A DNA stretch of 64,000 nt, taken from Kineobactrum sediminis. Lineage in GTDB: Bacteria; Pseudomonadota; Gammaproteobacteria; Pseudomonadales; Halieaceae. The translations under genes were made by a program, and so were the position numbers. The notes under the pieces were generated by a model. The model was not told the DNA's origin. It did no database searches and saw only the letters and a list, made by a program, of their open reading frames with translations. The first letter of the stretch is position 1, and every line of letters begins with the position of its first letter. The DNA is taken from positions 372,001 to 436,000 of the forward strand of contig NZ_PKLZ01000001.1 of NCBI RefSeq assembly GCF_002868715.1, given 5' to 3'. Below are positions 9,688 through 21,688 of the stretch, in pieces.

Positions 9688-10935
9688 ATGTTAAGTTGGG
9701 ATGATTACCACAACGACGATACCGCCAGCACCGCCCCGCCGCCGGTCGAGAAACCTGTTGCAGCCGCACCTGCCGTCGCGGCAGAGCCTGCACCCGCCGC
9801 CGCCATGGCAGCACACGCGCCGGTTGAAGCGGAAACCGCGGAGAACATCGCCGCAGCGGCCAGGGCTCTGGCGGCACTGGACATTGCCGCGGGCATCGAA
9901 GAACTGGAGATGGGCGCCGCACGGGTTTCGGTGGATGAAAAGGCAATGATCAATTGCCGTGCCGACCTCAACCAGCTGGTGCCCTTCAAGTATGACTGGG
10001 CCTGGCAGAAGTACCTGGACGGGTGCGCCAATCACTGGATGCCCCAGGAAATCAACATGACCGCGGATGTCGCTACCTGGAAAAATCCGGAAGGCCTGTC
10101 CGACGACGAGCGCCGAATCATCATGCGCAGTCTCGGCTATTTTTCCACGGCCGACTCCCTGGTAGCCAACAATCTGGTACTGGCCATCTACCGCTTGATC
10201 ACCAACCCGGAATGCCGCCAGTACCTGCTGCGCCAGGCCTTCGAAGAAGCCATTCACACCCATGCTTACCAGTATTGCATTGAATCCCTGGGTATGGACG
10301 AGGGCGCTGTGTTCAACATGTACCGGGAAGTGCCCTCGGTCGCCAAAAAAGCCGCCTGGAGCATGAGCCAGACTCATGAGATTTCAGACCCCACCTTCAA
10401 CACCGGCACCACCGTCAACGACCAGATCCTGCTGCGCAACCTGATCGCTTTCTACGCTGTCACCGAAGGTATCTTCTTCTACTGCGGCTTTACCCAGATT
10501 TTGTCCATGGGCCGCCGCAACAAAATGACCGGGGTCGCCGAGCAGTTCCAGTACATTCTGCGAGACGAGTCCATGCACCTCAATTTTGGCATTGATGTCA
10601 TCAACCAGATCAAACTGGAAAACCCCCACCTCTGGACCGACAAATTCCAGCAGGAAGCGATCCTGATGATTCTGGAGGGCACCCAGCTTGAAATCGAATA
10701 CGCACGAGACACGATGCCGCGCGGAGTGCTCGGGATGAACGCATCAATGATGGAAGAATATCTGCAGTTTATTGCCAATCGCCGCCTGTCGCAGCTTGGC
10801 CTGCCGGAGCAGTTCCCCGGGGTCCAGAACCCTTTCCCCTGGATGTCTGAAATCATGGATCTGCGCAAGGAAAAGAACTTCTTCGAGACACGCGTTATCG
10901 AGTACCAGACCGGGGGCGCGCTGAACTGGGATTAA
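9688..10935 (+). CDS. nrdB: Ribonucleoside-diphosphate reductase, class Ia, beta subunit
   Basis: 415 residues from the ATG at 9688, with AAAGGG about 10 bases upstream. The R2 protein holds the diiron-tyrosyl radical cofactor. Metal-site motifs are visible: [11 protein letters not shown] near residue 188 and DESMHLNFG near residue 293. An Ala/Pro-rich, likely disordered N-terminal segment (about residues 15-60) precedes the helical core, as in pseudomonad NrdB. The C-terminus ends with the aromatic/acidic tail (GGALNWD) that docks onto NrdA. Confidence 0.96.
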   Translation: MLSWDDYHNDDTASTAPPPVEKPVAAAPAVAAEPAPAAAMAAHAPVEAETAENIAAAARALAALDIAAGIEELEMGAARVSVDEKAMINCRADLNQLVPFKYDWAWQKYLDGCANHWMPQEINMTADVATWKNPEGLSDDERRIIMRSLGYFSTADSLVANNLVLAIYRLITNPECRQYLLRQAFEEAIHTHAYQYCIESLGMDEGAVFNMYREVPSVAKKAAWSMSQTHEISDPTFNTGTTVNDQILLRNLIAFYAVTEGIFFYCGFTQILSMGRRNKMTGVAEQFQYILRDESMHLNFGIDVINQIKLENPHLWTDKFQQEAILMILEGTQLEIEYARDTMPRGVLGMNASMMEEYLQFIANRRLSQLGLPEQFPGVQNPFPWMSEIMDLRKEKNFFETRVIEYQTGGALNWD

Positions 10936-11004
10936 ATCATAACAATCCTCGCCGCTACGCTGCGGTTGGGGCGAGCACCCGAGGGAGTACCAGGAGGCAC
11001 TACT

Positions 11005-11199
11005 ATGGATAATCATGAAAAAGACGCCAAAGATACCGAAACGGTACTCATGGCCCTGGACCAGATCAGCCAGACCATCGATGTCATGAACAGTGTTGTC
11101 GGGCGCCTGCGCACCCACGTTCAGCAGCAGGATGCGCTCGCGGCCGGCAAACAGGATGAACTGCAAGCAGAAATGCGCGGCAATCGGATACTCCACTAA
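11005..11199 (+). CDS. Small predicted coiled-coil protein downstream of nrdB
   Basis: 64 residues from an ATG at 11005. A strong AGGAGG at 10992-10997, 7 bases upstream, decides the start and is good evidence of translation. The protein is acidic at the N-terminus, then amphipathic with hydrophobic residues spaced as in a helix (about residues 14-45), then Gln/Glu-rich. No membrane segment or signal peptide is seen. I do not recognise a family. It lies 69 bp after nrdB and could be co-transcribed, so a link to ribonucleotide reductase is possible but unproven. Confidence 0.6.
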   Translation: MDNHEKDAKDTETVLMALDQISQTIDVMNSVVGRLRTHVQQQDALAAGKQDELQAEMRGNRILH

Positions 11200-11222
11200 C
11201 TCCGGTCGCTTCGGTACCGCCC

Positions 11223-11252
11223 TGGGAATACAGCATAAATGCCGTATTCCCA
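11223..11252. repeat. Strong inverted repeat (hairpin) after the small nrdB-linked gene
   Basis: TGGGAATAC (11223-11231) pairs with GTATTCCCA (11244-11252), and inside it GCA pairs with TGC around a TAAA loop, separated by one mismatch. The 30-base structure follows the small gene, but no T tract follows on either strand. It is therefore either a non-canonical terminator, an RNA-stability element or a protein-binding palindrome. Confidence 0.5.
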
Positions 11253-11390
11253 CGGGCTACTCGCTTCCCAAGCAATGACTTCGCCTGTAGACTCCTGTTA
11301 GCCCTATCGCGGACTGGTCAGCTTTTTGTCCAAGTGGCAGGAAGCGCCTGTAGTTTCTGCCAAACATCCGATAATTAAAGAGAGTATTCC

Positions 11391-11762
11391 ATGTTTACTT
11401 CGCGAGTTTTGATTTTCCTGCAAGTCCTGGTCTTTACCATTGTCAGCACCGTGGGTACTGCCCATGCCGCCGTTATCAGCAACAGCGATCACTTTGTCCA
11501 GACCGAACGCCAACAGCAGCTGGCGAAAGTTGAGTCACTGTTCGCACGCGACGTAGTACAGCAACAACTGGTGACATTGGGCGTCAGCCCGGCAGATGCC
11601 ATGGCAAGAGCGGCGGCGTTGTCCCCGGCGGAACTCACCATGCTGGCCCAACACATGGACGAACTGCCTGCCGGCGGTATACTCGGTGTTCTTGGTGTGG
11701 TGTTGGTGGTATTGATTGTCCTGGAACTTCTTGACGTTACCAACGTGTTCTCCGGTCTGTAG
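11391..11762 (+). CDS. PA2779-family small exported protein
   Basis: 123 residues. A signal peptide is evident (hydrophobic residues 5-20, AHA cleavage motif near 24-26). A helical, Gln-rich middle contains V-x-x-Q-L-x-x-L-G-V-S-P-x-D-A-x-x-R-x-x-x-L-S, and a very hydrophobic C-terminus (about residues 94-116, LGVVLVVLIVLELL) could span a membrane. This matches my memory of the PA2779 family of Pseudomonas, whose function is unknown. The next gene, a PA2778-like peptidase, overlaps its 3' end in another frame, so the two are probably translated together. Confidence 0.75.
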   Translation: MFTSRVLIFLQVLVFTIVSTVGTAHAAVISNSDHFVQTERQQQLAKVESLFARDVVQQQLVTLGVSPADAMARAAALSPAELTMLAQHMDELPAGGILGVLGVVLVVLIVLELLDVTNVFSGL

Positions 11763-12744
11763 CAGTCGTCTGAGACCATTTCTCTGGCTAGCCCTCGCCC
11801 TGCTGGCGGGGTGTACTGCCACATTGCCGCCTGCGCCTGACATACCGGCGACAGAGCTGTCCGCAGTACCCTTTTTTGCCCAGGAAGACTACCAGTGCGG
11901 CCCCGCCGCACTGGCTACCGTGCTCTCCTGGAGCGGCGTGACCATCACCACCGATGAACTCAACCGGCAGGTTTACCTGCCTGGCCGCGAAGGTAGCCTG
12001 CAACTGGAGCTGGTGGCGGCAAGCCGACGGGCGCAACGTCTACCGTTTATCCTGACAGCAACGCCCCAGGCCCTGTTCACCGAACTGGCTGCGGGTCATC
12101 CGGTGCTGGTCTTACAGAACCTTGCTATCAGCGCCCTGCCTCAGTGGCACTATGCGGTGGTTGTCGGCTACGATCCGCAACGACAGCGGGTACTGCTGCG
12201 CTCCGGCACGCAAGAGCGTCGGTGGGAGTCCTACACCCGCTTTATGGCCAGCTGGCGAAGGGGCGCCTACTGGGCCATGGCCATTTTACCACCCGGCCAA
12301 CTGCCGGCCAGCATCAGTGCCGACAGTGCGGCGATAGAGATCGCCAGAAATGAACCCTTGCTTGCGCCCGACACTACCCTGCAGGCCTGGGAAGGAGCGC
12401 TGGCGCGCTGGCCCGACCACCCCGACATTGTCTTCGGTACCGCTAATGCACGCCGCCAGGCAGACGCATTGCCCTCGGCGGCTCACCTGTATAATCGGCT
12501 GCTGGAACACAACCCGGCGCACCTTGCCGCGCGCAATAACTTTGCCGATTTGCTGCTGCATGCCGGGTGCCCGCATGCAGCGCAGGCCATCATCGCCCCC
12601 GCCCTGGCGACAACAGCGAATTTACCGCCGGCCATTGCCGCCACCCTGGGCAGTACAGCAGCAGACATAACACGCCGACAAACTGTAACAGCAGCCGCCG
12701 ACCCCGATTCCTGCCTGAGTCTCACCGACACGGCACCGCGCTGA
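11716..12744 (+). CDS. PA2778-family C39-like cysteine peptidase / TPR lipoprotein
   Basis: Up to 342 residues. The start is uncertain: TTG codons at 11716 or 11731 inside the previous gene are possible, and no ATG is available. A lipoprotein signal is clear (hydrophobic run then LLAGC at about residues 28-32). A C39-like domain follows, with the catalytic Cys in YQCGPAALATVLSW near residue 60, the His in QWHYAVVVGYD near 143-150, and a following Asp. The C-terminal third looks like TPR repeats (ARWPDHPDIVFGTANAR). Relatives are annotated as PA2778-family peptidases. The neighbouring exported protein is an obvious candidate substrate or partner (inference). Confidence 0.78.
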   Translation: MSWNFLTLPTCSPVCSSRLRPFLWLALALLAGCTATLPPAPDIPATELSAVPFFAQEDYQCGPAALATVLSWSGVTITTDELNRQVYLPGREGSLQLELVAASRRAQRLPFILTATPQALFTELAAGHPVLVLQNLAISALPQWHYAVVVGYDPQRQRVLLRSGTQERRWESYTRFMASWRRGAYWAMAILPPGQLPASISADSAAIEIARNEPLLAPDTTLQAWEGALARWPDHPDIVFGTANARRQADALPSAAHLYNRLLEHNPAHLAARNNFADLLLHAGCPHAAQAIIAPALATTANLPPAIAATLGSTAADITRRQTVTAAADPDSCLSLTDTAPR

Positions 12745-14636
12745 TGACGACCGAGCAGATCCTTATACTCGGGATCCTTCTCGCCACAGTAATGATGTTT
12801 TTCTGGGGACGGTGGCGCCACGATATGGTTGCCCTTGGTGCCCTGCTGGCCTGTGTGCTTGGCGGGCTTATCGATCCCGCCAATGCCTTTGCCGGCTTTG
12901 GCCACCCGGCGGTTATCACTGTCGCCTGCGTCCTGGTACTGAGCCGGGGTTTGCAGAGCTCCGGCGCGGTGGATGTTCTCGCCCGGTACGTATTACCCGC
13001 AAAGGGTGGCATGGTGCTGAGCCTGACCGCACTGGTGGGCCTTGGGGCCGCACTGTCGGGGTTCATGAATAATGTGGGCGCAATGGCACTACTCATGCCG
13101 GTTGCCATGCAGATGTCAAAGCGCTTTGAGCTGCCGCCCGGGCGTATATTGATGCCTCTTGCATTCGGTACCATTCTCGGCGGCATGACTACCATGATAG
13201 GTACCCCGCCGAACCTGATTGTCGCTGGTTATCGCGCGGAGGCAACCGGGGGCAGCGGTTTTGCCATGTTCGACTTCGCCCCGGTGGGACTTTCGGTGGC
13301 GGTTGTCGGGGTATTGTTCGTGGTACTGGTTGGCTGGCGCCTGGTCCCGGCGCGCAAACAACAGGGCCCTTCGGATTTTGAAACGGGCGCCTACCTGACC
13401 GAGGCGCGGGTATCCGCACGCAGCAAGGCAGCGGGTATGACCCTGCGCGCCGTGGAATCCGAGCTTGATGAGGCCGGCGCACAGGTTGTGGGCCTGGTAC
13501 GCAACGAGGTCAGGCTTACTGCGCCCCACCCCACACGCAGGGTGCGCGAAGGTGACATTCTGGTCATTGAGGCTGAGGTTGATGCCCTGGTGGATGTATT
13601 GTCGCGGCTGGGGCTGAAACTGGAGGAATCGGTTAAGCCCACCTCCTCTGAAGCGGATGAGGAATCTGCACAGCCCGAGACGCCCGAAACGATCCAGGCA
13701 CAGAGAAATACGGCACAGGATTCCGCTGAGCCGGACTCCGTACAGGACGACGACAAAGAAGAGGAGCCCAGTGGTGACGAGGAAATCGTACTGGTAGAGC
13801 TGGTGGTACTGCCAGCCGCCCTGATCGCCGGGAGTTCCGCCAGTGATATTCAGCTGCGCAGCCGCTACGGACTTAACCTGCTGGCCATTTCCCGGGAAGG
13901 CCGACGCACCAGAAGCCGGCTACGCACCCTGAAAATTCGCCCGGGAGACCTTTTGCTGATGCAGGGCCCCACACCCGCAATCGCGGAATTTGCCACTGAC
14001 TCAGGCTGCGTACCACTGGCGGAAAGAGAGCTGCGCATTCCGAATCCGCGCAAGGCGCTGATGGCGAGTGTGATCATGGCGCTGGCGGTCGGAGGCGCGG
14101 CTTTCGGGCTGTTGCCGGCGGCGATTTCGTTCGCGTTCGGGGTACTGGCATCAATGGTGACGCGCACAGTACCGCCGCGCACCGTGTACGAAGCCATCGA
14201 CTGGCCGGTAATTGTCTTGCTGGCCGCCCTGATACCGGTGGCGGGCACCATGGCAAGTACCGGTACCGCCGACCTGATCGCACATTTTCTGCTCACCACC
14301 GTCGCCCAGGGCCATGCGGTGGTGGTACTGACCTTGATCCTGGTGGTCACCATGTTTCTTTCGGACCTGATGAACAACGCGGCCACCGCCGCGGTTATGT
14401 GCCCCATTGCGCTGGGTACTGCCGCCGCCCTCGGGGTCAATCCCGACTCGTTCCTGATGGCGGTTGCCATAGGGGCCTCCTGCGCTTTCCTCACGCCAAT
14501 CGGCCACCAGAACAACACCCTCATTCTGGGGCCCGGCGGCTTCCGTTTTGGTGATTACTGGCGTCTCGGCCTGCCCCTGGAATTGCTCGTGGTGGGCATA
14601 AGTGTGCCCCTGTTGCTTGTGGTGTGGCCCCTTTAG
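12744..14636 (+). CDS. SLC13-type permease with two TrkA-C (RCK-C) domains
   Basis: 630 residues from an ATG overlapping the previous stop by one base (TGATG). The N-terminal membrane half (residues 1-200) contains [15 protein letters not shown] and [10 protein letters not shown], the divalent anion:Na+ symporter signature. The cytoplasmic middle has two TrkA-C-like ligand-binding domains (about 215-290 and 348-415) separated by an unusual acidic linker at 297-347. The C-terminal membrane half repeats the pattern ([31 protein letters not shown]). Such proteins carry sulfate, dicarboxylates or similar anions; the substrate cannot be read here. Confidence 0.85.
   Translation: MTTEQILILGILLATVMMFFWGRWRHDMVALGALLACVLGGLIDPANAFAGFGHPAVITVACVLVLSRGLQSSGAVDVLARYVLPAKGGMVLSLTALVGLGAALSGFMNNVGAMALLMPVAMQMSKRFELPPGRILMPLAFGTILGGMTTMIGTPPNLIVAGYRAEATGGSGFAMFDFAPVGLSVAVVGVLFVVLVGWRLVPARKQQGPSDFETGAYLTEARVSARSKAAGMTLRAVESELDEAGAQVVGLVRNEVRLTAPHPTRRVREGDILVIEAEVDALVDVLSRLGLKLEESVKPTSSEADEESAQPETPETIQAQRNTAQDSAEPDSVQDDDKEEEPSGDEEIVLVELVVLPAALIAGSSASDIQLRSRYGLNLLAISREGRRTRSRLRTLKIRPGDLLLMQGPTPAIAEFATDSGCVPLAERELRIPNPRKALMASVIMALAVGGAAFGLLPAAISFAFGVLASMVTRTVPPRTVYEAIDWPVIVLLAALIPVAGTMASTGTADLIAHFLLTTVAQGHAVVVLTLILVVTMFLSDLMNNAATAAVMCPIALGTAAALGVNPDSFLMAVAIGASCAFLTPIGHQNNTLILGPGGFRFGDYWRLGLPLELLVVGISVPLLLVVWPL
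13632..13784 (+). other. Acidic low-complexity linker inside the SLC13 permease
   Basis: These bases encode residues 297-347 of the permease, rich in Asp, Glu, Ser, Gln and Pro with almost no hydrophobic residues, between the two TrkA-C domains. It keeps the frame and has no repeat-unit structure, so it is a genuine linker insertion. It is probably disordered. Confidence 0.7.
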
Positions 14637-14772
14637 GGGCCCGGGGCAATCAGCAGAGGCGCTTTCAAGGCGGTTCACGCCGACCCGTTCCGCCGTTACA
14701 CTACGCGCCCGGCTATACTGTTCCAGGCAGCACCAAACGGTACCTCCCGATCCACTGACACAGGACAGCGAC

Positions 14773-18131
<3,359 letters not shown>

Positions 18132-18160
18132 GCAGGACCTTGAATCCCGGTTAACGGTTT

Positions 18161-18189
18161 TATGGCCCGGCCACAGCGGCCGGGCCATA
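18161..18189. repeat. GC-rich 12-bp inverted repeat after fadA
   Basis: TATGGCCCGGCC (18161-18172), loop ACAGC, GGCCGGGCCATA (18178-18189). This perfect 12-bp stem lies between the convergent fadA and yqcC genes. A TTT precedes it, but no T tract follows on either strand, so it is not a textbook terminator. A role as 3' end stabiliser for fadBA mRNA, or as a transcription barrier, is likely. Confidence 0.55.
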
Positions 18190-18212
18190 ACGCCGGCGCC
18201 TCATTTGCGCCG

Positions 18213-18530
18213 TCACTCCCGGGTCAATAGAGTATCAATGCGTCGCAATGTCTCAAGCAGACCGCTAACGGCCAACTCCGAACCACTGAAATACTCTTCG
18301 GCCATGGGTGCTATTGCGCACCGCTCGGGTAGTGGAGCGTCCGTTTCCAGCATTTCGTACAGGGTGGGCAAAAAGACAAACTGCAGCCACTGGGGCAGGG
18401 TGAGGGTGTCGATGCAGAACGGCTCTACGGATGCCAGCGCCTCGCTTGAAGGCGGCACCTTGTCCCACAGGGACAGGCGGCGCAGCTCGGCTTCTATGTC
18501 AATAAGGGTGGTGGCTATGGCGGTGCGCAT
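18213..18530 (-). CDS. YqcC family protein (DUF446)
   Basis: 105 residues. The family is small, helical and cytosolic, common in gammaproteobacteria, often next to truC, and of unknown function. Visible features: an N-terminal helix with [12 protein letters not shown], then [21 protein letters not shown] near residues 37-57, the most conserved part of the family, and a C-terminal [12 protein letters not shown] helix. It stands alone here between fadA (convergent) and sbtB (upstream, same strand, 113 bp). Confidence 0.85.
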   Translation of the reverse strand: MRTAIATTLIDIEAELRRLSLWDKVPPSSEALASVEPFCIDTLTLPQWLQFVFLPTLYEMLETDAPLPERCAIAPMAEEYFSGSELAVSGLLETLRRIDTLLTRE

Positions 18531-18643
18531 GGGAGTCTCCGGCTGGCGGCAGCCCCTGCGCGGGAAGCTGCACCCAAAGTGGCAATAAACTCATGCCGTG
18601 GGGAAAATTACAACCGTACCTGGGTAAACGGCTGTCATCACCG

Positions 18644-18946
18644 TTAAAACTTCTCCGGTCGCATGATTTCAACATCGCTGTGGTAAAGGATCATGGCGTA
18701 ATGATCGTAGTAGTCTTCGCGCAAGTGGTCGGCAATATGCCGCGCGGTATCTTCATCGCACACCACTTCTATGCGGATATTGCGATTGCCCTCCCAGTTA
18801 CCTTCACGAATGCCACGGGCACCTTTGCCCCGGGCGTCGGTGATGGTGTAACCGTGGGCGCCCCAACGATCAAGATCCTTGGTAAGCCTGGACTCGATAG
18901 CGGATTCGGTAACAATGGTCAGGAGGCGACGACGGTGCCTGTGCAT
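18644..18946 (-). CDS. sbtB: SbtB-like PII-family regulator of bicarbonate transport
   Basis: 100 residues. It aligns by eye with cyanobacterial SbtB: a starting strand TIVTES, helix, then HGYTITDARGKGARGIRE (T-loop entrance with GKG, about residues 31-48), and a second repeat with RIEVVCDEDTARHIADHLREDYYDHYAMILY. PII-like SbtB proteins bind adenine nucleotides, including cAMP, and bind SbtA to regulate it. The C-terminal redox-switch CGPEGC found in many cyanobacterial SbtB is absent (ends RPEKF). The gene starts 2 bp after sbtA ends, which strongly supports the pairing. Confidence 0.85.
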   Translation of the reverse strand: MHRHRRRLLTIVTESAIESRLTKDLDRWGAHGYTITDARGKGARGIREGNWEGNRNIRIEVVCDEDTARHIADHLREDYYDHYAMILYHSDVEIMRPEKF

Positions 18947-18948
18947 GC

Positions 18949-19896
18949 TCAGGATGCTCCGGTATAACGGTAAAACTGTTCACTCAGCGCATGATACAGC
19001 GGAATACCGAGAATCACATTAAAGGGGAAAGTCACCCCAAGCGATGCCGCCAGGGACAGTGCCGGATTGGCCTCGGGCACTGAAATACGCATGGCCGCGG
19101 GCACCGCGATATACGAAGCACTGGCCGCGAGGGTGGCCAGCACGACGGCGCCACCCATGGACAAGCCCAGCAGCCACCCCAGCACCACACCGATAGTGGC
19201 GAACACTATTGGTGTAACTACGCCAAAGGCCAGCAGAAAAAGGCCGTAGCGACGCAAGCTGCCCAGATGGCTGGCAGTGACCAATCCCATCTCCAGCAGG
19301 AATAGCGCCAGCAAGCCCTGGAATGGATGGAAAAACAGCGGTTCAAGGGGCTTGATGCCCTCCTCACCCACCAGCCAGCCGATCAGCAGCCCCCCCACCA
19401 ACAGTACAATACTCTTGCCCAGCAACACCTCGTGGGTAGAGGCTTTCCAGCCCGTGGTACCCCGCAGCCCCTTTGCCATTGCAATACCCACCAGGATGGC
19501 GGGCACCTCAAGCAGCACGACAAACAGTGGCATGTAGGCCTCGTAGGCGATATCCCGCGCAGCCAGGTAGGCAACGACAACGGCGAAGGTACCGACACTC
19601 ACCGAACCATAGTGGGCCGCAATAGAAGCCGCGTCCGCCCGGGGCATGCGGCCGGGGCCCATGAGTATGGGATACACCAGAAATGGCAGTACAAAGCCCA
19701 GGGCAATGACCGCCAGCATCTGTGGCACCAGCTCAAAAAAAGGCTGCCTCGCCAGCTCGATGCCACCCTTCATACCAATCGCCAGCAGCAACAGGATACT
19801 GAGCAGCTCGTACACCTGTACCGGCAAACGCAGTTCGGATTTCAGGACCCCGGCAGTAACGCCGAGCAGGAAAAACAGAACTACCGGATCAAGCAT
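18949..19896 (-). CDS. sbtA: Sodium-dependent bicarbonate transporter SbtA
   Basis: 315 residues from the ATG at 19896. This start has AAGGAG nine bases upstream; an ATG 24 bases earlier lacks one. The protein is almost entirely hydrophobic with about ten membrane segments and a short central loop, as in the SBT family. Recognisable stretches: LLAIGMKGGIELA near residues 40-52, and the conserved AAHYGSVSVGTFAVVVAYL near 92-110. SbtA is a high-affinity Na+/HCO3- symporter. It overlaps the end of purK by 8 bases and is followed directly by sbtB, so it belongs to the purE-purK transcript. Confidence 0.88.
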   Translation of the reverse strand: MLDPVVLFFLLGVTAGVLKSELRLPVQVYELLSILLLLAIGMKGGIELARQPFFELVPQMLAVIALGFVLPFLVYPILMGPGRMPRADAASIAAHYGSVSVGTFAVVVAYLAARDIAYEAYMPLFVVLLEVPAILVGIAMAKGLRGTTGWKASTHEVLLGKSIVLLVGGLLIGWLVGEEGIKPLEPLFFHPFQGLLALFLLEMGLVTASHLGSLRRYGLFLLAFGVVTPIVFATIGVVLGWLLGLSMGGAVVLATLAASASYIAVPAAMRISVPEANPALSLAASLGVTFPFNVILGIPLYHALSEQFYRYTGAS

Positions 19897-20995
19897 GTGG
19901 GGGCGCTCCTTCGGCGGCATCGGCGAGTTCGATCAGGCGCTCAGTGTTTTTAGCCAGTTGCTCGGCGGTAGCGCCACACAGGGTGGCATGGCCCAGTTTG
20001 CGACCGGGCGCGGCTGACTTGCCATAACTGTGCAAATGTAATCCCGGGATGTCCAGCAGCTGCCTTGAATCGGGCATGTTGCCGATAAAATTCACCATGG
20101 CACTGTGTCCCCGGGCCTCGGTGCAGCCCAAAGGCAGGCCGGCGACTGCGCGCAGGTGATTTTCAAACTGCGAGGTTACCGCCCCTTCAATCGTCCAGTG
20201 CCCACTGTTGTGGACTCTCGGGGCGTATTCGTTGGCAAACAGCTCATCGCCACACTGGAACAGCTCCAGGGCCAGGACACCCACATAATCCAGCGCGACC
20301 AGCAGGCGTTCACAATACTTCTCGGCCAGGGCCTGCAGGGGATTGCCTGGCCGGCACAGTGACAGGCGCAGAATACCGTTGCGGTGGCGGTTCTCCGATA
20401 GCGGCCAGAAGCGGCAAACGCCGTCGCGACCGCGCACCCCGATAATGGATAATTCGCGCTCGAACGGTACGACGGATTCCAGAATGGCGGGCACCTCTCC
20501 CAGACTGTGCCACGCGGCAAGCGCCTCGCCGGGTTCGCGTATCATCGCCTGCCCTTTGCCGTCGTATCCCATGCGCCGGGTTTTGAGTATCGCAGGCAGA
20601 CCGGTGATCGCCAGTGCAGAGGCCATGTCCGCCGCGGAATCCACCGCGGCATATTGCGCCGTTGGCAGCTCCAGCCTATTCAGCAATTCTTTCTCGTGCA
20701 GGCGCTCCTGGGCGATGGCAACCGCTTCGTCACTGGGTGCCAGCAGGCCACGCTGATGGAAATATTGCAGGGTAGGGAGCGGCACGTGCTCCAGCTCACA
20801 GGTGACCCGATCAGCCCCGGTGGCAAGTGTCGCCCACGCATCCTGGTCAGTAAAGGGTGCCTGCAGATGGGTACCCAGGCTGGCGGCACACGCATCGGCT
20901 TCGGGTGCCAGGAACATAAAGCGCATGCCCAGCGGGGTCCCCGCCAGCGCCAGCATACGCGCCAGCTGGCCGCCACCCAGTATTCCTATCCTCAT
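19889..20995 (-). CDS. purK: N5-carboxyaminoimidazole ribonucleotide synthase
   Basis: 368 residues, ATP-grasp fold. PurK joins 5-aminoimidazole ribonucleotide and bicarbonate using ATP to make N5-CAIR. It opens with [14 protein letters not shown], the family start, and carries [14 protein letters not shown] near residues 137-150 and [20 protein letters not shown] near 252-271. It overlaps purE upstream by 4 bases and sbtA downstream by 8, so all four genes are probably translated from one message. The consumption of bicarbonate by this enzyme gives meaning to the transporter next door. Confidence 0.97.
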   Translation of the reverse strand: MRIGILGGGQLARMLALAGTPLGMRFMFLAPEADACAASLGTHLQAPFTDQDAWATLATGADRVTCELEHVPLPTLQYFHQRGLLAPSDEAVAIAQERLHEKELLNRLELPTAQYAAVDSAADMASALAITGLPAILKTRRMGYDGKGQAMIREPGEALAAWHSLGEVPAILESVVPFERELSIIGVRGRDGVCRFWPLSENRHRNGILRLSLCRPGNPLQALAEKYCERLLVALDYVGVLALELFQCGDELFANEYAPRVHNSGHWTIEGAVTSQFENHLRAVAGLPLGCTEARGHSAMVNFIGNMPDSRQLLDIPGLHLHSYGKSAAPGRKLGHATLCGATAEQLAKNTERLIELADAAEGAPPHA

Positions 20996-21513
20996 GATAG
21001 CGGTAACCGGGGGTCGGGTCCGGCCAACACCCTGTTGGATTGCTGCTCACGAAAATCCCGCAGGCGTTCACGCAGGGCCGGATCATTACCCGCCAGTATG
21101 GCAGCGGCCAGCAACGCAGCATTGACCGCGCCCGCAGCCCCGATAGCCAGCGTACCCACGGGTATTCCCGCGGGCATTTGCACAATCGACAACAGCGAAT
21201 CCATGCCGTTCAGGGTCTTGGACTGCACCGGCACTCCCAATACCGGGAGCAGGGTTTTGGCGGCCATCATCCCCGGCAGATGCGCGGCGCCGCCGGCACC
21301 GGCGATAATTACCCGCAGCCCCCGCTCCTCGGCCGCGTCGGCATAGGCAAACAGTTTATCCGGGGTACGATGAGCGGACACCACCTCCACCTCGAAGGGC
21401 AACTGCAGGCTGGTCAATGTATCGGCGGCGCCCTGCATGGTCTCCCAGTCGGACCGGGAGCCCATGATAATGGCGACCAGCGGTGGCGCTTGCGGGGCAG
21501 AGCTATCAGACAT
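20992..21513 (-). CDS. purE: N5-carboxyaminoimidazole ribonucleotide mutase
   Basis: 173 residues if started at the ATG at 21513; an ATG 15 bases upstream (21528) would give 178, and neither has a clear ribosome site. PurE moves the carboxyl group of N5-CAIR to give CAIR in purine synthesis. Class I motifs: [13 protein letters not shown] near residue 17, SAHRTPD near 50 (catalytic His), and [13 protein letters not shown] near 72-84. It is the first gene of the purE-purK-sbtA-sbtB run. The upstream 175 bp is AT-rich, with only a weak promoter candidate. Confidence 0.96.
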   Translation of the reverse strand: MSDSSAPQAPPLVAIIMGSRSDWETMQGAADTLTSLQLPFEVEVVSAHRTPDKLFAYADAAEERGLRVIIAGAGGAAHLPGMMAAKTLLPVLGVPVQSKTLNGMDSLLSIVQMPAGIPVGTLAIGAAGAVNAALLAAAILAGNDPALRERLRDFREQQSNRVLAGPDPRLPLS

Positions 21514-21688
21514 GGTTGAATCTCGCATCAGGCCACGGTGGTGGCAAAGTCATAGCGGAGAGCATCCTACCTAAAACCCTCGATAAGATAAATTCGATTT
21601 TAGTATCAATTTTCATCGGCAATACCTGAGGTAACTTTACCCAGGCATCCCCTCTCGGTTAGAGGTTGCGTAGATCCCGCCCTCCTCC

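Noticed and set aside
14626-14641. Hairpin GGCCCC-TTTA-GGGGCC at the end of the SLC13 gene as a terminator
   Set aside because: It has only 6 bp of stem and no T tract, and it includes the stop codon; termination before fadB is not supported.
21581-21609. Promoter for purE (TTGATA with 17-18 bp spacing)
   Set aside because: The -10 partner (TTATCG or TATCGA) is poor, and no PurR-type box was seen; not strong enough to list.
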